From Mesobacillus jeotgali (GTDB taxonomy: Bacteria; Bacillota; Bacilli; Bacillales; Cytobacillaceae), in contig NZ_CP134494.1 in the NCBI RefSeq assembly GCF_031759225.1, positions 560,001 through 624,000 on the forward strand: a DNA stretch of 64,000 nucleotides, read 5' to 3'. The notes below the pieces were generated by a model. The model was given only the letters and a program-made list of their open reading frames with translations, ran no database searches and was not told the DNA's origin. Of this stretch, positions 45,545 through 54,193 are shown piece by piece (the stretch's first letter is position 1; every line of letters starts with the position of its first letter). The translations under genes and the position numbers were made by a program.

Positions 45545-47608
45545 ATGGTCCCAGGGGTGGACTCCATTACGGTTGTATCTTTGCAGGAAAAAGGGATAGA
45601 TTCTGTCGTGGATTGGTTTGGGCGGCATCAGCAATCCTTTTACGCACTAGGCTGGTTTTACCTTCGAAATCCACAGCAAATGGAGGAGTTATTTTACCGG
45701 TCGATCGTTAAGGTGCATAATGAATTGCCTCGATATAAAAGGGAAACCTCATTCGAAATATGGGTTGCTTCGATTTTCATCGAAATCTGCCGGGAGCTTT
45801 CACAAGACGATGACGTCAGGCTGGCATCCGATGAAGCTGCATCGCATCAGGATTTATTTCATGCACTTGATCAGCTTCCAAAAGAGGAAAAGGAAGCGAT
45901 GGTGCTTACCTATGGCACAGGGTTCTCCCAGGAGGAAGCTGCGAATATTTTACGAGTTTCCCAGGATAAAATGAAAGAGCTGTTGTTCTCGGGAACTCAG
46001 TCGGTCAGAAGGCAATTGTGCGGATCACCCTTTAATGGGTGCAAGGAATATCAGAAGAACTACATTGATTATCTTGAAAAAACGATGGAGAGGCCGGAGA
46101 AGATAGAGTTCGAGATTCATCTTTACGAGTGCGCAGAATGCCAGGAGGATTTGGCTGCCTTTCAGGATGTCACGATGATGCTGCATCATGCTGAGTGGAT
46201 GAGTGACTTGCCTGGACCAATAGATTTTATCGCGAAAATCAAAGAGCGGCTGGCGGAAAAAGAGAATCATAGGAAGCAGAAGTTCAAAAAGCGTAAGAAA
46301 GTCGCACTTATTTTTGCAAGTGTATTTGCCCTCTTGATGGGGACGGGTTTCTTTACTGGCGCTTTTGCCAATGTTTATTATGGATGGACCGAAGAAAACG
46401 AGCAATTGCGTGCCTTCCTGCAAAAGGACCTTGGCGAGAGGATGAACCTGGAAGCGGAAAGTGATGGCGTGAAAATCAGGATCAAAGGCGTCGTTGCTGA
46501 TGACTATCAGACTCTTGTTTTTTATGAAATTGAAGATACAAATGAGGATAAACAATTTGTGATGAATTTTGAGGAAGGGCTTTTTATAGAAAATGAGATG
46601 GAAATCATGAAGCAGGATATATATCCTCGGTTTCATCCTCCTGATCTTAAAGCGGAGATGAATAAAAAGGGAAAGAATACTTTTTACGGTGTGGTTGGAC
46701 TGCGGCCGCTTGAGGAAGATAGCGGGGTTATTAAACTGAATGTAGAAAGGATTCAAGAACTAGTTCCTGACGGTCATGAGGCCATGCTGGGATTTGGTTA
46801 CAGGAGCAATGGATTTAAGACGGGAGATTGGAAGTTCGAGGTCCCGGTGACTAAGCAGCCTGCCATCGAATATGAATTGAATGAAAAAGCTGAAATAGAA
46901 GGGATCCCGATTCGCCTCGATAAGTTGATCATGGCTCCAACAACAACGCTTTTGGAATATGGTATTCCAATGGAAGGGCAAGGAAAGAGAATCGATAGGA
47001 TTCATTTTGGCAATTTGGAAGTGGACAATGTAAAAGTGAGACCGGACCAGTTTGGCGGTGGCTATAACTATTTACAGCCTGAAGCGAATTGGCAAATACT
47101 CCAAATGTATTTTGATTCATTTTTGGGAGAAGAACCGGAAGACGTTACCGTTCAATTTGAATCTGTTTATTTTTCATTCGAGGATCATAAAAGCATCGAA
47201 CTGGATGCGAATCAACAGTATCCTCAGACGTTTGAATATGCGGGAAGTACCATCAGCATCGATAAAATCGAAATTGGACAGCCCACTACGATTGTCATCA
47301 GCAACCATGAAGTTGAAAATCGGGAATTTGAAACACTTCATCTTAACGTTGTTAGTGAAGGTGAAAATGAACATGAACCAATTTCTATAGGAATGGAAAC
47401 TGAAGGTGTGATCGTGGATAAGAATGGTGTTCAATACGATATGAAATCACCCACATTCGATTATGAAAAAATTGAACAGCCACGCCATTTCATTACCGAC
47501 ATAATCTTAATGTTAGATGGCAACAAAGTCATCCCTAATAGACTCGATCTTTATGGGTATACCTCGATGAAATATTTGGATGATAGAGTGAAGATTTCGC
47601 TGGATTGA
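45545..47608 (+). CDS. ECF-type sigma domain fused to a zinc-finger anti-sigma, membrane helix and DUF4179-like region
   Basis: One 687-residue chain carries modules normally made by two genes. Residues about 15-88 match ECF sigma region 2 (FYALGWFYLRNPQQMEELFYRSIVKVHNELPRYKRETSFEIWVASIFIEICREL). Residues 103-157 match region 4 (LFHALDQLPKEEKEAMVLTYGTGFSQEEAANILRVSQDKMKELL). Cys166 and His192-x3-Cys196-x2-Cys199 form a ZAS-type zinc anti-sigma motif. A membrane helix at 253-276 is followed by about 400 extracytoplasmic residues resembling the DUF4179 family of anti-sigma-associated proteins. The ATG at 45545 follows GGGGGGAAC. It may be a membrane-tethered transcription factor. The usual acidic DLVQ motif of region 2.2 is altered to ELFYRS. 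Confidence 0.82.
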   Translation: MVPGVDSITVVSLQEKGIDSVVDWFGRHQQSFYALGWFYLRNPQQMEELFYRSIVKVHNELPRYKRETSFEIWVASIFIEICRELSQDDDVRLASDEAASHQDLFHALDQLPKEEKEAMVLTYGTGFSQEEAANILRVSQDKMKELLFSGTQSVRRQLCGSPFNGCKEYQKNYIDYLEKTMERPEKIEFEIHLYECAECQEDLAAFQDVTMMLHHAEWMSDLPGPIDFIAKIKERLAEKENHRKQKFKKRKKVALIFASVFALLMGTGFFTGAFANVYYGWTEENEQLRAFLQKDLGERMNLEAESDGVKIRIKGVVADDYQTLVFYEIEDTNEDKQFVMNFEEGLFIENEMEIMKQDIYPRFHPPDLKAEMNKKGKNTFYGVVGLRPLEEDSGVIKLNVERIQELVPDGHEAMLGFGYRSNGFKTGDWKFEVPVTKQPAIEYELNEKAEIEGIPIRLDKLIMAPTTTLLEYGIPMEGQGKRIDRIHFGNLEVDNVKVRPDQFGGGYNYLQPEANWQILQMYFDSFLGEEPEDVTVQFESVYFSFEDHKSIELDANQQYPQTFEYAGSTISIDKIEIGQPTTIVISNHEVENREFETLHLNVVSEGENEHEPISIGMETEGVIVDKNGVQYDMKSPTFDYEKIEQPRHFITDIILMLDGNKVIPNRLDLYGYTSMKYLDDRVKISLD

Positions 47609-47648
47609 TGAAAAGGGACGGTTAGCTTTTTAACAAGGGGGCAAAATT

Positions 47649-47915
47649 ATGAAGCTATTTATACAAGCAGCCATTGGTTCAATAGCCATTCATGTTCTCT
47701 ATTTTGTTAGCATACTGATAATTGGTTACATCAAAACACTGAATTACACACCGGATATCGAGAGTTCGTGGAATAGTGTTGATCCGCTGCAGAATGAAGT
47801 AGCTTTCGGGATGACAGGTTCTCCGTTTTTCTTCGTTTTTACCTTTATCGGTGTGACTTTATTTTGCGAAGCGTTAATCGTATTATATAGAAAAGTTAAA
47901 GAAGTACAGGGATAA
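47649..47915 (+). CDS. Small two-helix membrane protein
   Basis: The 88-residue protein has membrane helices at about 7-28 and 57-80 with a short polar loop (NYTPDIESSWNSVDPLQNEVAFG) between. I do not recognise a family. An AAGGGGGCAAAATT ribosome site precedes the ATG. It follows the sigma/anti-sigma fusion by 40 bases on the same strand, so it may be in its operon and part of the same signalling unit, which is inference from position only. Confidence 0.65.
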   Translation: MKLFIQAAIGSIAIHVLYFVSILIIGYIKTLNYTPDIESSWNSVDPLQNEVAFGMTGSPFFFVFTFIGVTLFCEALIVLYRKVKEVQG

Positions 47916-47935
47916 AATGCCCTGTGCTCCTTTAT
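47904..47935. terminator. Bidirectional hairpin between convergent genes
   Basis: AGTACAGGG (47904-47912) pairs with CCCTGTGCT (47921-47929), followed by CCTTTATT. It overlaps the last codons of the small membrane gene and faces the AlkD-like gene end. Confidence 0.55.
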
Positions 47936-47939
47936 TCTG

Positions 47940-48614
47940 TCACTTCTTGCCAATATGCTTCAAGGCTTCTCTTCGGCTCAAGTTCGAAATGGGAAGCCTG
48001 TTCGTCATCTCATGGACTTTCTCAGGGTTTTGCTTGGCATATTCCCTTAAGGCCCAGCCGATGGCTTTATTGATGAAAAATTCTTTCGTATGGCAGGTTC
48101 TTGAGATAATATCCTCGAGCATGGCCACATCGGTTTTTTCTTTGTAGCCTAATTGGAATAATATGCAAGAACGGATCAGCCAGATGTTATCCGAGGCGAT
48201 CCATCTGTCGATAATAGGCTGCCGATGCTGCGGGAATTTTTCAAGATAGTATCCGAAATGCTTTTTCGCGATATGGTCTACCGTGTCCCACCAGGGCTTG
48301 GTCGTGATGATAAATTGAAGAAGCTGGAGATCATCTTCGGTGAACTGTTTTTTCATTAGATCTAACAGGTATGCCCCGCTGATCTGCATCTCGCGTTCTT
48401 CCAGCTCCCAGAGGGAAGTGATGACCTCATGCAAATCTGCCTTTGCAGGGAGGCCATGAGTCTTCACATGCTGTCTGAAAATCTCCTGCATCTGCGGAGC
48501 TCTCAAACCGATATATTCAAATTGATTCCGCATGTATTTAGACAGCCTGACTGCTTCCATGCTATTCCGGTGTTTTAATGCTTCCTCGTATAATGCTTTA
48601 ACGTAGTTGTTCAT
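47940..48614 (-). CDS. AlkD-like DNA glycosylase / DNA alkylation repair protein
   Basis: The 224-residue helical-repeat protein has the AlkD-family sequence: LSKYMRNQFEYIGLRAPQMQEIFRQ, ELEEREMQISGAYLL, ITTKPWWDTVDHIAKKHFGYYL, WIASDNIWLIRSCILFQLGYK and KEFFINKAIGWALREYAKQNPEKV. The WWDTVD tryptophan/aspartate and the INKAIGWALREY helix are the hallmark. AlkD removes 3- and 7-alkylated purines without base flipping. The ATG at 48614 follows AAAAATGGTGAGG on the minus strand. It stands alone. Confidence 0.9.
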   Translation of the reverse strand: MNNYVKALYEEALKHRNSMEAVRLSKYMRNQFEYIGLRAPQMQEIFRQHVKTHGLPAKADLHEVITSLWELEEREMQISGAYLLDLMKKQFTEDDLQLLQFIITTKPWWDTVDHIAKKHFGYYLEKFPQHRQPIIDRWIASDNIWLIRSCILFQLGYKEKTDVAMLEDIISRTCHTKEFFINKAIGWALREYAKQNPEKVHEMTNRLPISNLSRREALKHIGKK

Positions 48615-48845
48615 AATTTCCTCACCATTTTTTAAAGGGATTTCCTTCCTCTATTATACAGATTATCTAAATAGAGATAATTAGATATGTATAGAAAAAT
48701 CGTTTTGGAATCGTCGCTGCCCCCTAAGATGAAATTCCGAATTCCTCACACCCTTCTGTTTAGGTCAGAACAACGGAGGCAGAGAAGCGGATCATGGTAA
48801 ATCCAGATTCAGGAGAAATCATCTTCTTGAGATAATTTTGCAAAG

Positions 48846-48871
48846 AAAAAACCACTCGAAGTGGTTTTTTA
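48846..48871. terminator. Terminator of the SASP-like gene
   Basis: ACCAC (48850-48854) and GTGGT (48861-48865) flank a 6-base loop, with A and T runs on both sides extending the stem. It overlaps the stop codon of the minus-strand gene. Confidence 0.7.
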
Positions 48872-49027
48872 GTTCCTTATTGAGCCTGCTTCTCGGGAAG
48901 TCATGGCCCCTTGGCCTGCTGCTACATCTTTCTGGATCTGCTGTTTAACTTGTTCAGCATCAGTTCCTGAATATCCTGGTTGCATAGCAGAACCTGAATT
49001 GTCTTTAGCTTGTTGATTTTTCTCCAT
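48869..49027 (-). CDS. Short gamma-SASP-like peptide
   Basis: A minus-strand ATG at 49027 behind AAGGAGGAT opens a 52-residue frame. It is rich in Gln, Ala, Ser and Gly (MEKNQQAKDNSGSAMQ, then YSGTDAEQVKQQIQKDVAAGQGAMTSREAGS). The TDAEQVKQQ...AAGQG segment resembles the repeat of gamma-type small acid-soluble spore proteins (NAQQVRKQNQQSAAGQG), an amino acid store degraded at germination. Only one repeat is present, where typical proteins have two or three. The family assignment is tentative; the gene itself is well supported by the ribosome site and terminator. Confidence 0.6.
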   Translation of the reverse strand: MEKNQQAKDNSGSAMQPGYSGTDAEQVKQQIQKDVAAGQGAMTSREAGSIRN

Positions 49028-49100
49028 GAAAATCCTCCTTCGTTTCCGGTTTTATTATTTACATAGCTCTGTTTATCATTCAGGTAAGTATGAGAAAACA

Positions 49101-49261
49101 TAAGCGGATGATTTCCGGCTATTGTCATTGGAGTACACTTATGAAGCGGTAATAAGCGGAGCTATTCCGGTTAACCACTAAAAATTAATCAAATTTCAAC
49201 GATTTGGATTAAATAAGCGGAAAAACGACCCTTATTATTAAGAAAATAAAGGTCATTTCCG
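49101..49261. repeat. Degenerate TAAGCGGA repeat region
   Basis: TAAGCGGA occurs at 49101, 49153 and 49214, and a variant near 49264. The first two are 52 bases apart and both are followed by a TTCCGG, so each forms a small CGGA/TCCG hairpin. The third starts an imperfect long inverted repeat (CGGAA, GACC, TTATT at 49218-49236 with AATAA, GGTC, TTCCG at 49245-49261). It lies between the divergent SASP-like and YiaA-like genes. Confidence 0.6.
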
Positions 49262-49417
49262 ATTTAAGCGAAATTTTTCCGTTTAACAGTGCATTTGTCC
49301 TCTCCTTTTTAACGTTTATTTTAGAAAAAATAACAAAATTATCTATTATTTGTAAACAACTTCTATATAATGTATTTAGATATAAGCCATATTTGTAAAA
49401 GTTGGAGGAGAGACTTG

Positions 49418-49888
49418 ATGTCAAATGAACATGATTTATCATTGGATAAAGCTGTTGAAAGAAAGCCAAAGGTGAAAGTGGAGAGGAAAGAGGGGGAACC
49501 TACCTCGGCGTTCAAGGGTGCTTCCTGGGGAGCACTGTTAATTGGTATTTCCGCTTACCTGATTGGTTTATTCAATGCGACGATGGAACTGAATGAAAAA
49601 GGGTATTATTTTGCCGTATTGGTATTCGGTCTTTATGCAGCGGTTTCTCTGCAAAAGGCAGTGAGGGATAAGGAAGAGGATATACCCGTTACGAATATTT
49701 ATTACGGAATCAGCTGGTTTGCGCTGATCGTCTCTATTTCATTGATGGCGATTGGTCTTTACAATGCAGGGAGCATTATTTTAAGTGAGAAGGGCTTTTA
49801 CGCGATGTCCTTTGTCCTTAGTATTTTTGCGGCCATTACGGTTCAGAAGAATATCAGGGATACTCAGCGAGCGAAAGAAAGAGATTGA
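49418..49888 (+). CDS. YiaA/YiaB-family inner membrane protein
   Basis: About 156 residues: a charged N-terminus (about 40 residues), then two similar helix pairs, GASWGALLIGISAYLIGLFNATMELNEKGYYFAVLVFGLYAAVSLQKAVRD and YGISWFALIVSISLMAIGLYNAGSIILSEKGFYAMSFVLSIFAAITVQKNIRD. This internal duplication is the yiaAB pattern. The function is unknown. The ATG at 49418 follows TTGGAGGAGAGA; an upstream ATG at 49370 has no ribosome site. A strong hairpin follows. Confidence 0.85.
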   Translation: MSNEHDLSLDKAVERKPKVKVERKEGEPTSAFKGASWGALLIGISAYLIGLFNATMELNEKGYYFAVLVFGLYAAVSLQKAVRDKEEDIPVTNIYYGISWFALIVSISLMAIGLYNAGSIILSEKGFYAMSFVLSIFAAITVQKNIRDTQRAKERD

Positions 49889-49950
49889 TGGAGTAAAGCG
49901 GGTCGGGGGTCCGAAGTGGAGCCAACACGATCGAGTCATATGGACAAAAC

Positions 49951-49984
49951 GGGACGGTTCCTCAAATGGAACCGTCCCTGTTGC
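49951..49984. terminator. Bidirectional terminator between convergent genes
   Basis: GGGACGGTTCC (49951-49961) and GGAACCGTCCC (49968-49978) form a perfect 11-bp stem. The tail is only modestly T-rich (TGTTGC). Confidence 0.6.
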
Positions 49985-49985
49985 A

Positions 49986-51008
49986 TTAAGCCTTTACCTG
50001 CAATGTCTCTTCAATTGTCTCGAGGATATCGTAAGCACCGCTTGACTTATTGGAGCATACGACTGCAATGGTTTTGTCAGCTGGATAGTAAGCGGAATGG
50101 AAGCTGACTCCCGGGTCATAGCCCATGACATGGTATTTGAAAATGTCATCGTCCTGCTTCTTAATCCATACACCGTATCCATAAAAATTTATTTCATCTT
50201 CTTGCGCGTGAGGAGTCAACAGTCTGTTCAAGGTCTCCTCTTTTAGTAAAAGTTGGCCAAGTAGTGCTTTCCACAGTTTGCTCATGTCCTCAACAGTGAC
50301 GTAAGCTCCACCGTCAGAACCGCCTTTTACCGGCAGTGAATAGATATTGGTTTTCCAGCTCCCATCAGGCAGGTCGATATAACCTAAAGCCGTATCGGAA
50401 GGAAGAGCGTCAAAGGAGAAGTAACCAGAATCCATCATTCCTGCCTTTTTAAAAATATATTCCTCAACATAGGCAGTGAATTCCATACCGGAGGCCTGCT
50501 CGACAATAAGTCCGAGCAAAATATAGCCTGCGTTATTGTAATGAAATGTCTCCCCAGGAGTGAATTTCATCTGCTCATTCTGGAACATTGGCAAAAAATC
50601 TTTTAGGCTTCGGATTTGATACATCGGCCTCTTAATCCACAACTCCTCAAAATCGTCCATGACATCCTCATCAAAATAGTCAGGCACACCGGATGTATGA
50701 GTCAATAAATGATGAATCGTGATTTCGTCACTAAAATTAGGAAACTCGATATCGAGGCAATCTTTCAGTCTAGTAGTGAAAGTGAGTTTTCCTTGCTCGA
50801 CCAGCTGGCAAATCGCGATGGCCGTGAAAAGCTTGCAACCGGAAGCGATTCCGAAACGAGTTCCCAGATTGTTTTTTGATTGCTCAGCGCGATTGGCATA
50901 GCCAAAGCTGGCACTTGCTGCTTCACCGTTCCCTTCCTGGACCAAGACTGTTCCTGAAAAATCAACCCTGGAATGAGCCTCCTGAAAGGCTTTTTCAAAG
51001 TTATTCAT
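49986..51008 (-). CDS. Beta-lactamase-class-C-type serine hydrolase
   Basis: The 340-residue protein has the penicillin-binding fold motifs: SxxK as SGCK (nucleophile Ser56, Lys59) in FGIASGCKLFTAIAICQLVEQGKL, YxN as YNNAGY at about 156, and the DxxxxLLTHTSGVPDY motif. It lacks a signal peptide or membrane helix, so it probably acts in the cytosol as an esterase or peptidase-like enzyme rather than on cell wall. The Gly-Cys in SGCK is unusual; SxTK or SxSK is more common. A strong GAGGAGGGGTTAG ribosome site precedes the ATG at 51008. No neighbour suggests a substrate. Confidence 0.85.
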   Translation of the reverse strand: MNNFEKAFQEAHSRVDFSGTVLVQEGNGEAASASFGYANRAEQSKNNLGTRFGIASGCKLFTAIAICQLVEQGKLTFTTRLKDCLDIEFPNFSDEITIHHLLTHTSGVPDYFDEDVMDDFEELWIKRPMYQIRSLKDFLPMFQNEQMKFTPGETFHYNNAGYILLGLIVEQASGMEFTAYVEEYIFKKAGMMDSGYFSFDALPSDTALGYIDLPDGSWKTNIYSLPVKGGSDGGAYVTVEDMSKLWKALLGQLLLKEETLNRLLTPHAQEDEINFYGYGVWIKKQDDDIFKYHVMGYDPGVSFHSAYYPADKTIAVVCSNKSSGAYDILETIEETLQVKA

Positions 51009-51215
51009 CTAACCCCTCCTCATCTTTTCTACATTAAGGGTAACATTGCCAAAAAGTAAATTATAGTAAAATATGACAATAGATATAATGGCTCGAGGTA
51101 ACATTAAAGAGAGTCATGGCTGCTTAGGGATGGATGGCATAATGGTAGAATGAAAATAAGGCCATTATTGGGAATGAGAAAAAGATCCATAGAGTTATTT
51201 CCAGGAGGATTTTAT

Positions 51216-52607
51216 ATGAAGCGAGAAAAGTTGAAAGCAAGGGCACTGGAGATTGGGGGTATCCCGGCGAATTATACATTATTGATTGAGGATTTCATTG
51301 AGGAGAAGGAAGCAATTTTTATCTGGGTAAACGAATATGAGGATAGCGGGATCACGGTAAAGCTGGATTCTGAAGGGAATTTGACGAACCTTATTTTAGA
51401 TAAAAAAGTGAATGTTGAAGAGGGAACGACTGCAGTTCAAAAACGGGAGTTGGCGGAGCAGTTTTTGCTGCACCATTACCCTAAGGCACTTCAAGATTTT
51501 TCATACGGTTTTACCAGGAGAATGAATCATGGTGACCGCTTTTATTACAGCCAATTTTTGATGGACCTTCCTATGGGTCATACGGGGTGTTATATCGACG
51601 TCAATGACTCAGGGGAAATCACTACTTTTTCCTATTATGGTGTCAAGCCGTTGCCTGCAATTCCGGAGAATATCATTGCGATCGAAGCCTTGAGAGAGGA
51701 TGTAAAGAGCAAGCTTGATTTTGAGATTGAAATCATCCATGTATCTGATCTTTTTTTGGATGTGGAAGAAGGCTTACGGCTTGTGTATGAACCTGTTAAT
51801 GGCTATGAAAAATATAAAGCGACCCAAATGATTCCGACCTATAAGTACCAACGTGATGAGGAAATTCCGGAAACGTATGAACGCCTCCCTGAGTATGAGC
51901 AACAGGCTGGGACTATGTCGAACGAGGAGATCATCGGGATTACTTCTGACATGGAGATTATCCGTGAGGTGGATATGGGGGGAGAAATCGGTATCGTTTG
52001 GAGAGGGCGAGACTGGGATGTGCCGGAAAAGGGTAAGACGATGAATGACTTTTTCAAGCAACAGACAGAATCGACGGTAAAAGCATTCATTTCTAGAGCA
52101 AGTGGAAAGGTGATCCGGTTTGCCTGGTTTTACAAAAGGAATGGAACTCTCGAACTTAGCCGGGAAGAATGCTACGAAATTGCTGTTCGCTTCCTGCAGA
52201 GTGTCATTCCGGAGTTCTATCCTTTTTTACAGAGAATAGTACGCGGAGATGAAGATCAGCCTTCCGAAAAAGAATCGTTCATGTTCAGGATCCATACTGG
52301 ACATGATATTCCAGTTCAATCAGAAATCATTATGGTCGCTGTCAGCACCAGGACAGGACTAGTTCACCATTTCAGCGGACCTTCGCTAGAAATCGGAGAA
52401 CTGAAAAAGCTCTCGACAGCTCCGAAAATCTCCAGGGAAGAGGCGGCCCAGATTTACTTGAAGCATCTCGACTTCCAACTTGCATGGGAATACGACCATG
52501 ATGAAAAAGTGCATAGCTTGATCTACACACCATGTGAAAAAGAGAGCAGGAAGCCAATCCGCTATATTGATGGTATGACAGGGAAGATTATAGTCGAGAA
52601 AGAATGA
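51216..52607 (+). CDS. YcdB/YcdC-domain protein
   Basis: About 463 residues with no signal peptide and three to four repeats of a PepSY-like unit. The repeats follow the pattern Y..G..EIGGIP..Y...IED, FYYSQFLMDLPMGHTGCYIDVNDSGEITTFSYYG, AFISRASGKVIRFAWFY and the last with LVHHFSGPSLEIGELK. Two YcdB/YcdC-type domains are suggested by AIEALREDVKSKLDFEIEIIHVSDLFLDVEEGLRLVYEP and SREEAAQIYLKHLDFQLAWEYD. The biochemical role is unknown; relatives are often secreted, but this one begins MKREKLKARA. The ATG at 51216 has AGGAGGATTTTAT upstream. Confidence 0.7.
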   Translation: MKREKLKARALEIGGIPANYTLLIEDFIEEKEAIFIWVNEYEDSGITVKLDSEGNLTNLILDKKVNVEEGTTAVQKRELAEQFLLHHYPKALQDFSYGFTRRMNHGDRFYYSQFLMDLPMGHTGCYIDVNDSGEITTFSYYGVKPLPAIPENIIAIEALREDVKSKLDFEIEIIHVSDLFLDVEEGLRLVYEPVNGYEKYKATQMIPTYKYQRDEEIPETYERLPEYEQQAGTMSNEEIIGITSDMEIIREVDMGGEIGIVWRGRDWDVPEKGKTMNDFFKQQTESTVKAFISRASGKVIRFAWFYKRNGTLELSREECYEIAVRFLQSVIPEFYPFLQRIVRGDEDQPSEKESFMFRIHTGHDIPVQSEIIMVAVSTRTGLVHHFSGPSLEIGELKKLSTAPKISREEAAQIYLKHLDFQLAWEYDHDEKVHSLIYTPCEKESRKPIRYIDGMTGKIIVEKE

Positions 52608-52861
52608 GGAGTGGGTTTCAGGCTGAAAACGGACTCTCAGGTAAGAAAAGGCTCATTAGGGAACTCAGGCTTTTCTGCAAGAATTTACGGAAGTCTCGGC
52701 TAATGGAAAATATTTTACGTGAGTCATGTCTGTACCTTGGGTAAACAGAGTTTTTACGAAAGTTGTTAGTCCATCCTCCTGGCACCTGCAAAAACGGTGC
52801 AGGGATTGTCGGGTGAAGGGTTTCGGGTCCTGTTATTGTTGATTAGGAAGGAGGTCGTGAT

Positions 52862-53734
52862 ATGGATATGCTGGAGAGTATGAATGAGGCTATGAGATAT
52901 ATTGAGGATAATCTGGCGGAAGAGATCGATTTTAAAGAAGTGGCGAGAACCGCATATTGTTCGGAATATCATTTTAAAAGGATGTTTTCTTTCCTCGCAG
53001 GTGTTTCGCTTACTGAATACATTAGGCGCAGGCGGCTTACACTGGCGGCATTCGAGCTGGAGAATCACGATGTCAAAGTAATTGATGTGGCCATAAAGTA
53101 TGGGTATCGCTCGCCAGATTCTTTTACGAGAGCGTTCCACAGCTTACATGGAATCACTCCATCGGAAGCGAGGATGCCGGGTCATTCTTTGAAAGCTTAT
53201 CCACCCATGACCTTTCAATTATCAATAAAGGGAGGTTCTGAAATGAATTACAGAATCGTCGAGAAAGATGCATTTCGCATTGTTGGGATCATGAAAAGAG
53301 TGCCGCTGGTCTTCCATGGTGTGAATCCAGAAATCGCTGAGATGTGGCAAAGCTTGAATATGGAAAAGATCCAGGAGATGAAAGAGCTGTCGAATACGGA
53401 GCCAATGGGATTGGTCAGTGCATCGGTGAATTTTTCCGAAGGCCGTATGGAGGAGAAAGGGGAACTGGACCATTATATTGGTGCCGCCACAACGAAAGAG
53501 TGCCCGTCCCATCTTGCTTCCCTGGAAGTTGTACCGTCAACATGGGCGGTTTTTGAAGCAATCGGCCCGTTCCCTGAGACCCTTCAAAATGTCTGGGGGA
53601 GAATCTATTCCGAGTGGTTTCCATCTGCTGCCTACGAACAGACAGAAGGCCCCGAGATCCTCTGGAATGAACATAAAGATGTATCTTCTCCTAAATTCAG
53701 GAGTGAAATCTGGATTCCGGTGAAAAGAAAGTGA
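52862..53734 (+). CDS. AraC-family regulator with GyrI-like effector domain
   Basis: The 290-residue protein has two AraC helix-turn-helix motifs in residues 8-105 ([46 protein letters not shown] and [32 protein letters not shown]). A GyrI-like ligand-binding domain follows in 125-290 ([61 protein letters not shown]). Such regulators (Rob, BmrR-like) sense hydrophobic cations or drugs. It is monocistronic behind GGAAGGAGG. Targets are not evident from the neighbours; the next gene upstream is in the same direction but not linked. Confidence 0.92.
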   Translation: MDMLESMNEAMRYIEDNLAEEIDFKEVARTAYCSEYHFKRMFSFLAGVSLTEYIRRRRLTLAAFELENHDVKVIDVAIKYGYRSPDSFTRAFHSLHGITPSEARMPGHSLKAYPPMTFQLSIKGGSEMNYRIVEKDAFRIVGIMKRVPLVFHGVNPEIAEMWQSLNMEKIQEMKELSNTEPMGLVSASVNFSEGRMEEKGELDHYIGAATTKECPSHLASLEVVPSTWAVFEAIGPFPETLQNVWGRIYSEWFPSAAYEQTEGPEILWNEHKDVSSPKFRSEIWIPVKRK

Positions 53735-53756
53735 TTTTTTATGTTCACATAATATA

Positions 53757-53786
53757 TTGACACAGTGCTTGTACATGAATTATATT
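53757..53786 (+). promoter_or_regulatory. Promoter of the Mn riboswitch leader
   Basis: A perfect TTGACA (53757-53762) is followed after 17-18 bases by TTATAT/TATATT (53780-53786). Transcription would start near 53793, just before the riboswitch. Confidence 0.7.
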
Positions 53787-53809
53787 GTACTTACATTAAT
53801 TGAATAGTT

Positions 53810-53931
53810 CTCCTAAAGGGGAGTAGCTTTTACAGCAGAGTCGTCATTTCGGAAGTTTCGCACTTCCCGGCTTTGTTGGCAACGTTGACGTTGTTAGCAA
53901 GACCTTTGCCTATTTGGTAAAGGTCTTTTTT
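53810..53931 (+). promoter_or_regulatory. yybP-ykoY (manganese) riboswitch with terminator
   Basis: The aptamer shows TCTCCTAAAGGGGAGTAGCTTT (P1 region at 53810-53830), GCAGAGTCGTCATTTCG, a CCGGCTTTGTTGG segment and GTTAGCAAGACC (53893-53904), the conserved parts of the yybP-ykoY RNA. An expression platform follows: GACCTTTGCC (53901-53910) pairs with GGTAAAGGTC (53916-53925), then T residues. Mn2+ binding should prevent termination and raise expression of the TerC-family manganese exporter downstream. The identification is by conserved motifs; the helices were checked by eye only. Confidence 0.88.
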
Positions 53932-53939
53932 GTTGTCTT

Positions 53940-53973
53940 AAGACCTTTGCCATGTCTGGTAAAGGTCTTTTTC
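53940..53973 (+). terminator. Second copy of the riboswitch terminator
   Basis: AAGACCTTTGCC (53940-53951) and GGTAAAGGTCTTTTT (53958-53972) repeat the first terminator almost exactly, offset by about 42 bases. The second copy lacks the aptamer bases ahead of it, so it should terminate regardless of Mn2+. Confidence 0.8.
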
Positions 53974-54006
53974 TCGTGATAGGAAAGTGTAAACTTCATT
54001 TCGAGA

Positions 54007-54130
54007 ATTGTCCAGCTCCAGCGCCTAGCCCCTCGAGTCGCTTCGGTCCGCCCAATGAAGTCAAAGAACGACTTCACCGGTCGGTCCTCCAGCGCTTGTC
54101 GGGGCTGACCAAGGCGCTTGCGCTTTTCTA
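54007..54130. repeat. Dispersed Bacillaceae repeat with long inverted arms
   Basis: The segment begins ATTGTCCAGCTCCAGCGCC and ends GGCGCTTGCGCTTTTCT. Arms GCGCCTAGCCCC and GGGGCT...AGGCGC pair, and an inner ATGAAGTC pairs with GACTTCA. The wording matches a repeat I know from many Bacillus intergenic regions (CTCGAGTCGCTTCGGTC core). It would fold into one long hairpin of about 110 bases. It lies between the riboswitch terminators and the FbpB-like gene. Confidence 0.75.
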
Positions 54131-54193
54131 TTTTCAGACCGCAGACAAATGAACTTTCAATATATGAAACTACTGAAAAGGAGATGGATCAGG

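Noticed and set aside
46025..46756. Long open frame of 243 codons on the minus strand
   Set aside because: It lies wholly opposite the sigma/anti-sigma fusion gene, has no ribosome site and shows Phe/Leu/His-rich composition typical of antisense shadows.
53810..53931. Assignment as a second T-box
   Set aside because: No AGGGTGG core or specifier loop; the GGGGAGTAG and GCAAGACC segments fit the yybP-ykoY element instead.
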